This document shows positions 22,468-32,588 of a stretch of DNA of 47,598 nt, in pieces. The notes under the pieces were generated by a model that did no database searches, was not told where the DNA came from, and saw only the letters and a program-made list of their open reading frames with translations. Origin of the DNA: Ochromonas danica (Eukaryota; Sar; Chrysophyceae; Chromulinales; Chromulinaceae). Made by a program: the position numbers and the translations under genes. The stretch is from contig VKHL01000172.1 in NCBI GenBank assembly GCA_015146655.1, positions 2,144-49,741 of the forward strand, written 5' to 3'. Each line of letters begins with the position of its first letter. The stretch's first letter is position 1.

Positions 22468-23858
22468 TTAGTCGAAGTGATGCAATAGCATGTGCGACTC
22501 CAATAAATCATCCATCGCAACAGATTCTTCCGGGAGAGTTACCGCAAGCTTCCGACTGGGTCGCCCTCGCGCTCTCTTCGGAATACTTTCATCGGAGACA
22601 GATTTCTCTCCCTGTTGCTCTGCTGATGGAGGAAGCGAGTAATGACAAAAGGTTGAGGAGAGAGGAGTGAGAGTCGATCCTTGAGAAAGACAGGACACAC
22701 CATTAACGCGATCTCCCGCAGCCAAAGCTTTTAAACTCGGTAAAATACCAGGTACCAAGCACCCGTTATTCTTGACCTCCTCAGATGCACGCTGAATAAC
22801 AGAGCGGAACTCAGCCAGCACTGTGTTATAAGCAGCGCGACTGCACTCCTCCATCTGCGTAGCAACAGATTCAGGACCCAGCTCAATGCCACTGCTCGCA
22901 GTCTGCACGGCATCAATGAAAAGAGAAGGTTGAGGCGCAAGTGCAGAATGATGGCTTGTGATTGGGCCAGCCTGAGACACACACTGTGTACTCAGACAGC
23001 CATAGTCCACATTGTATGGAACAGATTGAGAATGATTTGATGACAAATAAGAAGGAAGTGGGAAAGAAGAAGACATGGTCATAAGTTGCTCTTCGGCGTG
23101 CCAATCGATTTTCTCCATGAGGTGGAGAAGGGAGAGAGACTGATTGAGAGGATCGTCAACTTCGACGCCTTGACTCAACGGCAGCAAGTCGTCGTAGCAA
23201 TCAAAATCCAAGAAAGTGATGTCAGTGACATCAGTAAGATCAGACATGTCGGAAGAGGAGCGATTGTTTGCCCGTTTGGGGCGCATGGGACTTCTTTCGT
23301 TGCGCGACCTCTTGCGAGGAGTGGAGGAGGCACTGCTTTTAGGGGTCTTCTTGTCTTGTGATTTGGTCAACAGCACCACAGGAAAGGAAAGCTTCAAGCA
23401 TTCGGCCTCAAAAGAAGACTTTGGAGACTGCTCTGAGTCGGATGACTCGCCCTCGGAGGTCGTGGCAGTATTGACACCATCCACACTGTCGGAACTGGAC
23501 AATGAAGAAGAGCGATGCAGATTAGAAGCACTTGTTTTGCGATCACCAGCAGTGATAGAGTCGGAGCGCTGCAGCTTGTTGGCATTGTTCATTTTCTCCA
23601 GTTTCTGGAAGTACTTCTGGGCGTGGGTACGAATCTGAACGACCGTGCGAGTTTTCACCAAGTCTGCAATCAACTTCCACTGCTTATTGTGGATCTGCAG
23701 ACCTTGCAAAAAGAGACGGTGCTCCTCAGTTGTCCATCGGCCGGCTACGCAAAGAGACCACAGTCAGAGGGAGGGAGGGAAGAAGACCGGAATAATTAAT
23801 TCTCACCCGCTTTCGCATTATCGCCTCCATCCATTCCATAAGAATCCATGTCGTTCAT
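22468..23858 (-). CDS. SHAQKYF-class single-repeat MYB protein with AT-hook-like tail
   Basis: Two exons, 23858-23807 and 23744-22468 (62-bp intron), give 442 residues. The MYB repeat spans about residues 19-66: GRWTTEEHRLFLQGL, W40, and RTHAQKYFQKL (56-66), the variant of SHAQKYF common in plants and stramenopiles. The intron splits the protein just before GRW, and only the spliced form gives the complete first helix. The rest is Ser-rich, with a basic block (TPRKRSRNERSP), a Thr/Asp-rich segment and near the C-terminus KRARGRPSRK, an AT-hook-like GRP core. Family members bind DNA and regulate transcription in the nucleus, including clock and developmental genes. The target is unknown. It is transcribed towards CSN1. 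Confidence 0.9.
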
Positions 23859-24364
23859 CTAGATAGAATTTTTCCGCCGGTAGTCAGCACGTCAGTCATA
23901 TTCCGAGCAGAATTGGGGAAGGGGGGGGGGGGTCTCACCATCAAACTATCTTCCATTTTAACAACAGAGTTTCTTTCCACAACTTGCAATAACAAGAGAC
24001 TAGAAAAAGAAATTTCCTGCGGCGAAACTAGTTCACAAGGCAGGAAGGGCAGAAAGCGATGGTCTGCTGATGAGCGAGCAGGCAAGGAATGGGACGGCAG
24101 CAGCAGCAGGCAGCAGTCACAGCATGAGCAGACAGACAGCACTGGGTGAGTGAGTGAGTGAGTGAGTGAGTGGGACAAGAGAGCACGGAGAGACGCACAC
24201 ACGCACAGAATCGTCACACACGCCAACGACCTCAACAAACAGCCCCACAAACTGTTCCTAGAGTCCCGGTTGCGGGATAAACGAGGTTGAAGAGAGGGCA
24301 ACGTCAATTTCCGTCAGCAGCGCTGCAACGTGCGTCGTTGAAGGTAAAGCTCGCTCTTTGTCGA
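23859..24364. other. Spacer upstream of the MYB gene with simple repeats
   Basis: About 500 bp likely holding the MYB 5' UTR and promoter. It contains a run of 12 G at 23921-23932 and a (GTGA) repeat at 24146-24172. Frames across it, for example 23855-24307 on the minus strand, look like chance readings of these repeats. Confidence 0.55.
24146..24172. repeat. (GTGA)n microsatellite
   Basis: About six tandem GTGA units in the MYB upstream region. Confidence 0.9.
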
Positions 24365-25165
24365 TTAAAAGTCCATTTTCTCGCATTCGGAAATTCCTTC
24401 CCAGGAACAAGGCGACTTGTTGATTCGTTCCCATCCAAGATATTCTTCGTGACCTCTGGCCTTGTCATCCTCGACTTCCCCATCCCCGTCCTCTGTCCCT
24501 TTTCTGGTGGTTTCACGCCTTCGGCTGGCGATGCTTGAAAATGTCGAATGGCCAGAAGAGATACAAACATTGTCCTCCTCATGACTTGTTTGAAGCGTGT
24601 CGCTCGCAATGATCTCTAGAAACGAGACCATGCAGCACAGTTAGTTGGGAGATGTTCCCCAGCAAACTATCTATCTGTGAGATAATTCTCATGTTCGATG
24701 TTATTTGAGCCTTTGCATTAACGAGAGCGTCAATCAGACCATTGTTATTCGAAGCCAAAATGATAAATTTGAGGGCAGATTCATCATGAGACCCTTGCCT
24801 GCTTTCCATCCCTTTTGACTTGTAGTCATCAGGCAACGTAGTCATGCCGCGTGTTTGGCTTAAAGATCAGTTGACTGACTTCCTTTGTGACTTGGCCTGA
24901 GCTGTGACTCCAAGAAGTGACTGTGCATGTCAAGATCTGGGCAGTATTAAAGCTGATAGCACAGCGGATAGGCAAGGCGAGATGGACTGGCATTGCTTTG
25001 ACGGCTTGAGCGGTGAAAGATCGCTGTGTACCGACAAGAGAGATTGGATGTCGAACGTTGTAGACTAGATACATTTGTTGATCAATACTTTTTAAATTAA
25101 TGGTACAAACTTTGATGATGACGACAAGACGAAAGAAAAGCATAAATCGCGAATTCGCGATTCAT
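24365..25165 (-). CDS. Unknown four-exon protein
   Basis: No family is recognised. A model with exons 25165-25131, 25087-24880, 24818-24668 and 24615-24365 has GT-AG introns of 43, 61 and 52 bp, in the size range of the neighbours, with matching phases at all three junctions, and gives 214 residues. The first half is hydrophobic to mixed (for example QQMYLVYNVRHPISLVGTQ, then LALPIRCAISFNTAQILTCT) and could be a beta-rich domain. A helical stretch with KFIILASNNNGLIDALVNAK follows, and the C-terminal third is charged (KGTEDGDGEVEDDK). The first donor (GTCTTG) is weak, so the N-terminus is the least certain part; the internal ATG at MYLVYN is an alternative start. An 18-bp perfect palindrome overlaps the proposed start codon region. 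It follows the larger unknown gene in the same direction. Confidence 0.45.
25145..25162. promoter_or_regulatory. 18-bp perfect palindrome
   Basis: AATCGCGAATTCGCGATT is its own reverse complement. It lies at the proposed 5' end of the unknown gene at 24365-25165, within its first codons under the four-exon model or in its 5' UTR under the shorter one. It could be a binding site for a dimeric protein, or chance. Confidence 0.4.
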
Positions 25166-25343
25166 AACATCCTCGTCCATGCCCACCTCAAGCCACAAAT
25201 CCATGTATACAATACATGGACAAAGTACCAGACAATTGGCTAAAAGTAATACTATGTTTCAAACAGTGCATAGTGATAAAAGCAAAATGAGGCTGGTGGA
25301 GAATACGAAATCAATGGCCACCAAGCCAAGCATCGAAGAATGC

Positions 25344-27433
25344 TCATGGGCGACGGATTGGCGTGACGTGCATATGGGTATCCATCCACTCCCAAAGATC
25401 CAGATTGAGTCCCCCAACAGTTGCGGCAGGAGAGGTGGAGGTAGAAACACCATCGAAGGTGGCGAAGTCATGCTCCAAAGTGCTGTGCAAGATTTCCCAA
25501 TCTTCGCAGCGAGGAAAGGAAGTAGGAACAGGAGAGTCGTCCTCACAGCTGCTCTCTGATTGGCAACAAGACTGCAAGTGAGCAATCGCACTTTCTTCCA
25601 GGGCTCTAGAGGTAGCCAGGGAAGCGAAATGCAAAGGAGAAGTAACAGGAGATGGGGTGACTGGGCGAGGCCGAGCACGCGGCTTGCGGTCATGGCGAGC
25701 GCGTTTGCGCGGATTTCTTTCTTCCTCTTCGAGTACATCGCCCTCTTTCTTGATGGAGGGTAAGGTACGAGGCTTGAAGGAGGAGATATGATTGTTGTAG
25801 CAGGTAGTTTCAACAGAAGGAGAAGGAGAAGGCGGGGAGAAGGGAGAAGATAGATGCAGCAGTTCCGCCTCGGAGAGCGAACGAATGGGCTGGAAGAGCG
25901 CTACTTCGGTCTCATTCTGATTTAACGCTTCACTACGACAGTTGCGATCGTTTTTCACCCTCAGTCCATAGCGACGACCTGAAGAGGGCAGTCTGTGGAG
26001 AGGCCGGCGAGGCGGCGGAGAGGGGGACTTGGCCTCGGACTTCACTGGCTCTGGTGTGAGCACTGAAGGCGGCAACAAGAGACTTTCCTCAGTCATGTCG
26101 CAACTGCGCTTGTTCCGTGGGCTTCTTACCACCGTATGACGCAACTGGAGAGTTTGATCAGGTGGCGAACAATAAAGAAACAGAGCCTTGAAGACAGCGA
26201 CTTTGAAGATTCGGCCGATGTCCATCTCATAGGCCTGCAAGGCAGGATGACCGCAAAGCCAATTGACGATATTAACATGCTTGTCATGTGATTTGGAAGC
26301 TGGGCCCGATAGCATGGTGGCGCGCAAGGCGGTGAGATCGGTCCATGGCTGAGGCACATTGTGCAGGATCAACAAGGACAACTCCTCCACCTCTTCCACC
26401 CCCTGCAGAAAGGGGAACCACTGATTGTAGGGTTGCTGTTGAACGTGTCCATCTTGATCGGCGTCTTGCATCGACATTGACTTGTTGCAGCGCATGAGTG
26501 CCTTTCGCGAGGCGAGCAGGTCGACCACCTCGGGTCTACTGGCCTGCAGCTCCGCATAAATACACTCATGCAAGACTTTATGTTGATTGAAAGCGCGGCG
26601 ATGAGAGAGATTGAAGCCATCAATGTTCAAGAAGGTGATCAGCGCGTCTAGAAGAAGCGGCGAGCACCACTTGGACCTCGCGCCATCCACCACACGATCT
26701 TCGTCTGGCCAGCTCTCAGGCAAAGAGTCGAAGTGGCACTACATAGCAGGGAGGTGATTAGAGGGGGGATAGCTGAAGAGGATATGAGGCTAGAGCTCAC
26801 CTTCTTGCTGACGCAGAAAGTGTCTCTGAAGGCCGAGGCGAAGCGGCGCATGATTTGGTGGACATCGAGAGAGAGGGGCTGGCCGAGGAGAGACAGCACC
26901 TCATCCTCATGGACCGCAAACTCCTTGGAAAAACCTTTGCTTAAATTCTTCATTTGGCTTTGATTTTGCATGGAAGTGTGAAGAAGCGGAGAAGTGTGAG
27001 GCGGCAAGTGCGCAGCAGAGGGTGAGGGCGGAGAGTGGGGATTGCCTCCTTCAAGGCCACCCCCACTCGTACCCGCAGTGGCAGTGGGGCTGTCATAGGT
27101 CTTCATTGTATCTTGAGAGGACTCATGGAAGGAAATGGGCGACCAACAGGGAAGCTGATTGGTGACCTCTCGCTGCTCTGGATAATAATATCCTTCAGCT
27201 TTTGGCTCTTCTTCTTCAAAGCGACAGATCAGAACATCCTCCCACTCCAATGAGATGTCTGTATCGAGGATGCATTGCATCTTTGGTTTATATTTCCACA
27301 GGTGGGTTGGATTCTGTGGACGCCTCATCTCGAGGTGGATTGCCTCTGTCCCAGGTCTTGCCATATCCAAATGCGAGAAAGGCAAAAGCTGTTTCTCTAA
27401 ATGAAAAGTGCGTTTCCTCAAAGCACCACTCAT
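25344..27433 (-). CDS. Unknown Ser/Pro-rich protein, probably nuclear
   Basis: Two exons, 27433-26801 and 26738-25344 (62-bp intron, phase 0), give 675 residues from the first ATG of the frame. No named domain is recognised. Two segments look folded: residues about 160-330, spanning the exon junction (HQIMRRFASAFRDTFCVSKK, then LLLDALITFLNIDGFNLSHR), which is helical and hydrophobic, and an N-terminal block rich in aromatic and charged residues. The C-terminal half is disordered, with Pro/Ser clusters, basic patches such as RNPRKRARHDRK that look like nuclear localisation signals, and a final acidic-aromatic motif NLDLWEWMD reminiscent of activation domains. A transcription-associated role is inference from composition only. 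It is divergent from the CCCH gene, 316 bp away. Confidence 0.75.
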
Positions 27434-27749
27434 TTTGAATCCACGCGCATTAGTACTGTTTCTAGATGTGGTGTGTGAAAAGTCACATCATCGAAAGTCA
27501 ACGTGAACTGAAAACGAAGAGGGAAGTTGAATCACGAGGGACGAAGTGTCGTCGAATTTCAGTTCATCCCCTTAAGCCCACCCGCAGCCCTCTCAGTCCG
27601 TCTCTCATGCAGCAGCTGCTCAGCGCTGCCGCCATTCTCTCACTCTCTCAGTCAGGCAGTCAGTCGCTCTCCTTCCAACCACAGAATCAAATCCTTTCAC
27701 CAAGTTTCCACGCTTCACTTCGCTTTGACTTCCTTTATCGCTTCCACTG
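27434..27749. promoter_or_regulatory. Shared spacer of two divergent genes
   Basis: These 316 bp separate the start codons of the unknown nuclear-like protein and the CCCH protein. The stretch near the CCCH gene is rich in TCTC and CAGTC motifs (27590-27670), as often seen just upstream of starts in this window. No named element was identified. Confidence 0.4.
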
Positions 27750-29914
27750 ATGCTTCCTTGGATTGAGACCGATTTGCCCAACTTTGGGCTACCTCCTTCC
27801 ATCTCTCAATCTCAGAGCATGGATTCCCAGACCGTCGAGAAGATCTATGCTTTCCGCCCTTCCATACCCGCAACTCCTGAGGAGGCTAGTGATATGATCC
27901 TCGAAAAGCTTGAACAGGCTGGAAGAGTGCCCAGTAAGGACAAATTCCGCAGAATGGCTTGTAATGTACGAGTATTCTTCCTTCTTTATTTGCTGTCTGC
28001 ACTCACTCACAGAATGCTCCTATGACTTCATTCAGACCTTTATTTTCACTGGAGCTTGTCCCTACAATGATCGATGTGAGTCCTGCGCTCTTCCTAGTTG
28101 ATCCAACCCTGTCTCATCATGAAATGTTGTCTTTTGTTCTTTACCGCACAGGTGTCTTCCTACATGACTATCGGATAAAAGCGGAAGGTGTGAAAGTTCG
28201 TACAACGAGACAAACCCGTAGCAACAATGCCATCAAGGACACGTTCTACTGGCCAGACATGACGGTGAGCTACAGTAATTATCTTACCATGATATGTGAA
28301 CTTGTCTCATCTTGTTCCTTGGTTCTCTTCGTCATGCAGCGCAAAGATGTCATCCGCAATACTGATGCACAAGGTCTTCCTAGTGCCAATCAGATGTATG
28401 TCATCCCTGAAGCGTTCAAGACTAATCCCACGAACTTCCACAATCGTGGACTGTATTCCATTTGGGCACATTTTGTCGAATTCTGCGTTCATAATGCGAT
28501 CTTTTATATCAAGAAATATCGCGACTTAACTTCGGAGCCATTCTTTCAAACATGTGCTTATCGTGAAAATCCTCATGTGCCTGGGGCGAAGCGCTTAGAT
28601 ACTTTTGTCCAGCTCTCTATGGGCATTGCTGCAAGCAATCGAGTGCAACTCACTCAGACCGCAGCTAATCCCTTAGTAGAGGAAATGCGCATTGCTGCTC
28701 CTAGAGAGGAGCAACAGGACAAGGAGTACTCTGGCGCGATTGCAAAAACGTCTGCATCTTCTGGTTTGCTTGCCCGTAGAAGCACGTGGTCTGAAGGGCA
28801 GTTTAAGAGTGTTCTTCCTCCAACACTTGGCGCAACTTCTATGGATGAAGGAAGTAATTTTTCGACACCTGTATTTCGTCCTTTGGATGTGGACTTCAAC
28901 ACTTCAATGGACACTTACGTGACGCCTGCTCGTGGGGGATTTGCCAAGCAGCAACCGCTGCGATACTCCCAGGCTACTAACAGTCCTCCAGCGTTGGGCA
29001 GATTTAGCCCACAGCCTCACCGTGACATCTCCCCTGATTCAGTTATTTTGCCCAATCGTTCATTAGATGTATCTGAGGGAATTAGGGAAGACGACGAGGC
29101 TTCTTTTATGATCGATGTGCCTGATGCTGAATCCATTCAAAACTCTTTGTGGGAGGGAATGGTATCCGACACCACGAAAGGTGATCCTTGGGCCTCGTCA
29201 GATTATCGTGGCGCTGATTCCAAGCTGAATCGAAGCTTGGAGCCAAGATCGGATTTAACCTCTTACTCCTCCCTTACAGTTGCTCGTCCTTCCAGCCCGC
29301 TTGCAGAACTGTCATGTGATAGCCACTCACGCCCAGTTCAAGGAGAATATACTTCTCAGACAGAAATATATTTCCCGCCTGTCGATCTAAAGTTCCAGAA
29401 AGTGAGAGATTCTACCTTCAGTAACCACGCAGATGTTTTTCAGAAGGAGAGAGAGTATCAAATGCAGCGATTGAAAGGAAGAATGGAAGATGCACATGCC
29501 ACTAACACCAACTTTTCTCAACCATGGAATGAGTTTCAAGCACCGCCACTTGCATCGTCTTATCAATCTTACTCGGCTGCATCTTCTTCAATTCCGACCT
29601 TGTTCGTTCCTGATATGAGATCTTTCGCTTATGAACCTCAGCAACATGGAGCTTATCAGGCACATTCATACGGAGTGCCGAATGTGGAACGTATGCCACA
29701 CGCAGGTGAGGCAGGTGGTTATGCTAACCCTCATTTGAAGGTGACCCCGCCACCGTATCCTATGGGGTATGGGAATGTCGACATGGGAATGGGGAAAAGA
29801 TATGATGGCGAATACTATGATGTGTTCGCAGTTCATAATCACGAACAGCTTTGTCCTTCCAAGTCCCGCGGCTTGAACCCCAACTCTGCCCCATTTGAGT
29901 ATCGCCAATATTAA
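27750..29914 (+). CDS. CCCH-type zinc-finger protein
   Basis: Four exons, 27750-27965, 28036-28075, 28152-28264 and 28340-29914, give 647 residues. The 40-bp second exon is decisive: only this splicing assembles a C-x8-C-x5-C-x3-H finger with Cys71, Cys80, Cys86 and His90 (FTGACPYNDRC, then VFLHDYR), the TIS11-type spacing that binds single-stranded RNA in this family. Reading straight through the introns destroys the finger. Downstream lies a conserved-looking stretch, KDTFYWPDM, then FVEFCVHNAIFYIKKYRDL (about residues 120-190). The remaining 430 residues are low-complexity and Ser/Pro/Tyr-rich, as in RNA-binding regulators. Role inferred: post-transcriptional control of mRNA. The N-terminal 70 residues hold a helix, ATPEEASDMILEKLEQAG. 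Only one finger is present, whereas tristetraprolin proteins have two. Confidence 0.85.
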
Positions 29915-30816
29915 GGAAGTATGCACTTTTGAATATCCAGGTTTTTGGTTCTTCTACTTACAGATTTTATTTTCAAACAGCATGAAAAGGCTATCTTCTA
30001 TCTTTGATGCGTCTGACTTCGAAGGTGGATGCTTTCTCGAACAGCCTCTTGTATCGTACGCTCCAGTTCTTTCTACAATTCCAACAAGTCGGACTTGACA
30101 ACCATAAGATACCCGTTGTTAGTGTCCTTTGTATGGTTCACAAGAATATTCTGATTCTGCCTCTGTATATATTGGTATGATATTGTTTGGTGCAGAAGGA
30201 CAGGTGAGGTGGTCTCGCTTGAGCTTTTTGTATTGATCTGCCATAAATATTCTAGTTGCCTTGATGACTTCTTTCGTCCAGCAGCTTGTGTTATATATCC
30301 ACAGCCTATTTGCGCTCAGTACCTGGCCTCTTTGCCCCCAGAACTCTTCAATAGTTATCATAAATAAGTTGTAATGTTTCTAGGTTAGGGTTTGAGCGTT
30401 TTGTCTTCCTATTTTCTATCATGATAATTAAATTGGATACCAGTACCTTGATGTTTGATTCCCTCCCCCTAGCAATATGACAGTTGCCTGAAGTGGCTGG
30501 AACAAGATGGAACTTATTTTAGGAATAAAACATACCAATAACAACACCAATCATCGAAGAAGAGGCGCAGAAACAACAACAATCATGATGCCACAAGACA
30601 AAGAAAGACCAACCAAGGCGAGATACTGTATGATAACAAACAAACAAAGTGACCACACCAGAGTACTGAAGGGAGCCTTAGCTATAATATAAACATCAAT
30701 AAATAGAAATGTATACTGTACAGATACACTATTTGCCTGCTGCTCGTCCTTCCTCGTTGTCATCACCATGGAGCTGAGGAAGAGAAGAGAAGCTGCTGAG
30801 CGAGAGAATGAGAGTC
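29915..30816. other. Intergenic region between converging genes
   Basis: About 900 AT-rich bp between the CCCH gene and the small myristoylation-motif gene. A short frame at 29895-30098 could be an extra 3' exon but has no supporting splice pair. No other feature seen. Confidence 0.5.
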
Positions 30817-31463
30817 TCAGGAATTATTGGTTCTAGAGTTCTTTCTAGGCGCTGCCGAAGAGGCGACGGCTTTGTTCAGGTTGCTGCTACTGCTACCTCG
30901 TTGCTGTTGGTTAGACGCCAGATTGGCCGAGCTCGGCTGTTTCTTCGTCGTCACCGTGTGAGTGCCTCCGCTCAGACGCTTTCCTGCACAAAGAAGATGT
31001 TAACATGGGAAGAGACCGAAGGAGAAGGAAGACTGACTGGCTTACCAATAATAGTAGAGAGCTCGAATTCCTTCCAGGAGGATCGCCTTAGCGAGGCGTT
31101 GAGGTCCTTCCAGTAGTTCTTCTCGGACTGCCCCATGTGGATGGACTCGACGTCCGCTGAGGCCAGCGACTGCTCCGCAGGGATCTGCCTTTGCGATGGC
31201 AGGGTTTTCATCTTCGGCTTGGCCAGACTTCCATCATCGGCGTCGAAGCCGTCAGCCACGAAGGGGATGACAGTGGTGGCGGCCTTCTTCTCTACTGCCT
31301 TCTCCTTCTGCGGCGAGTCGCTCCGCGGAGAGACCAACACGACCACGTTGGCATTGTTTTTGGGGACAATGACGAAGCTCGCAGGTGAGTCTTGTCGCTC
31401 GATGGTTTTCTTCGGTACGGGACTGACTCGCTGCAACTGCGCGCTGCTATTGAGATTGCCCAT
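30817..31463 (-). CDS. Small protein with N-myristoylation-like start
   Basis: Two exons, 31463-31046 and 30983-30817 (62-bp intron), give 194 residues; without splicing the end would be a short unrelated tail. The N-terminus MGNLNSSAQ fits the N-myristoyl consensus (Gly2, Ser6), which would anchor it to membranes. An upstream in-frame ATG would hide this glycine, so the second ATG is preferred. A hydrophobic strand-like stretch, ASFVIVPKNNANVVVLVSP, is followed by a charged middle with HMGQSEKNYWKDLNASLRR and SSWKEFELSTIIGKRLSGG, and then a Ser/Asn/Gln-rich tail. No domain family is recognised. It is divergent from centrin. Confidence 0.75.
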
Positions 31464-31874
31464 CTTGACTGACGGCAACACTTGATCAGTTGGCAATCTA
31501 ATCACTCTCTTGAAAGACCATAGACTTCCTCTTCAACTCAAGGAAGGCTCTTAGTCAAGGAATGATACAGGATGATGATGACGGATGATAACAGATGATA
31601 ACAGATGATGATAAAGCAGTCAGTCAGTCAGTCAGTCAGACAAAGTCTTCCCACCGGAAACAACAACAAAGACAGTTAACTTGTCAATTCTGGTGATTTA
31701 GAGATTTAGAGATTTAGAGATTTAGAGATTTAGAGATCTGTCGATCTGGGTGGTTGGCTGTGTGGGCAGTTTTTGAATCGAAACGATCAGATCGTCTCCA
31801 ATTCCTGCGCGACCCTCTCGCCCTCCCCGCGACCCTCTGCTCTTTCTGCTCTACACTAGCCCCACAGAGAAACC
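31464..31874. promoter_or_regulatory. Divergent spacer with short tandem repeats upstream of centrin
   Basis: 411 bp between the two start codons. It contains a GATGATAACA-type repeat (31570-31612), a (CAGT) run near 31617-31638, and five tandem GATTTAGA units (31695-31734). A pyrimidine-rich stretch precedes the centrin ATG. The repeats may be slippage products within the promoter. Confidence 0.5.
31695..31734. repeat. (GATTTAGA)5 tandem repeat
   Basis: Five perfect 8-bp units about 140 bp upstream of the centrin start. Confidence 0.9.
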
Positions 31875-32453
31875 ATGTCTGCAGCAAGAACTGCGAAAGC
31901 GGCCAATAAGCGCCCCACCAAGTCTTACGAGCGGCCCGGCCTCAGCGAGGAGGAGATCGAAGAGATCCGCGAAGCTTTCAACCTCTTCGACACGGACGGA
32001 TCAGGTAGGCTCTTGTGCTTCACAGAGAGAGTGTGTGTGTAAGTGACTGACACTAGCTGTCCTCTGCCAGGCACAATCGACCCAAAGGAGCTGAAGGCCG
32101 CCATGCAGTCGCTGGGCTTCGAGGCCAAGAACCAAACCATCTACCAGATGATCGCCGACATCGACAAGGACGGAAATGGCACTATCGACTTCGAGGAGTT
32201 CCTCGACATGATGACCGCGAAGATGAGCGACAAGGACACGCGCGAGGACATCCAGAAGGTCTTCAACCTCTTCGACGACGACCAGACCGGCAAGATCTCG
32301 TTGCGGAACCTCAAGCGTGTGGCGAAGGAGTTGGGCGAGACGATGAGTGACGCGGAACTGCTCGAGATGATCGAGCGCGCGGACACCGACGCGGACGGAG
32401 AGATCAATCCCGAGGAGTTCTACGCCATCATGACCAAGAAGACCTTCACCTGA
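31875..32453 (+). CDS. Centrin (caltractin)
   Basis: An EF-hand calcium-binding protein of basal bodies and centrosomes. Two exons, 31875-32004 and 32071-32453 (66-bp intron), give 170 residues, the usual centrin length. The intron falls inside the first EF-hand loop, between Gly and Thr. Four EF-hands can be read: [36 protein letters not shown] and [12 protein letters not shown]. The third lacks the Glu at position 12 and has Gln at position 4, so it probably binds calcium weakly; this loop is also variable in other centrins. The N-terminal 25 residues are basic and flexible, and the C-terminus KKTFT resembles the KKTSLY end of centrins. Together with CFAP46 it indicates a flagellated or centriole-bearing cell. 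Confidence 0.95.
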
Positions 32454-32588
32454 CCACTTCACCTTAATCCCTAACTACACACTCTCTTTTATCTACATGG
32501 CTAGCTAGCTATCAAGCTACTTTGGCTACCTCCGCGCATTGACTCACGCTAATTTACAGAGATACAGAGGGAGGAGGAGGAGGAGGGA

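Noticed and set aside
23855-24307. Minus-strand frame rich in Leu, Ser and His
   Set aside because: Runs through the GTGA repeat and G-run upstream of the MYB start; best read as 5' UTR or promoter.
27466-27766. Short plus-strand frames upstream of the CCCH start
   Set aside because: They lie in the divergent promoter or 5' UTR and show biased Ser/Leu composition from CT-rich DNA.
29895-30098. Possible extra 3' exon after the CCCH gene
   Set aside because: The CCCH frame already ends at 29914 and no in-frame donor and acceptor pair links the two.
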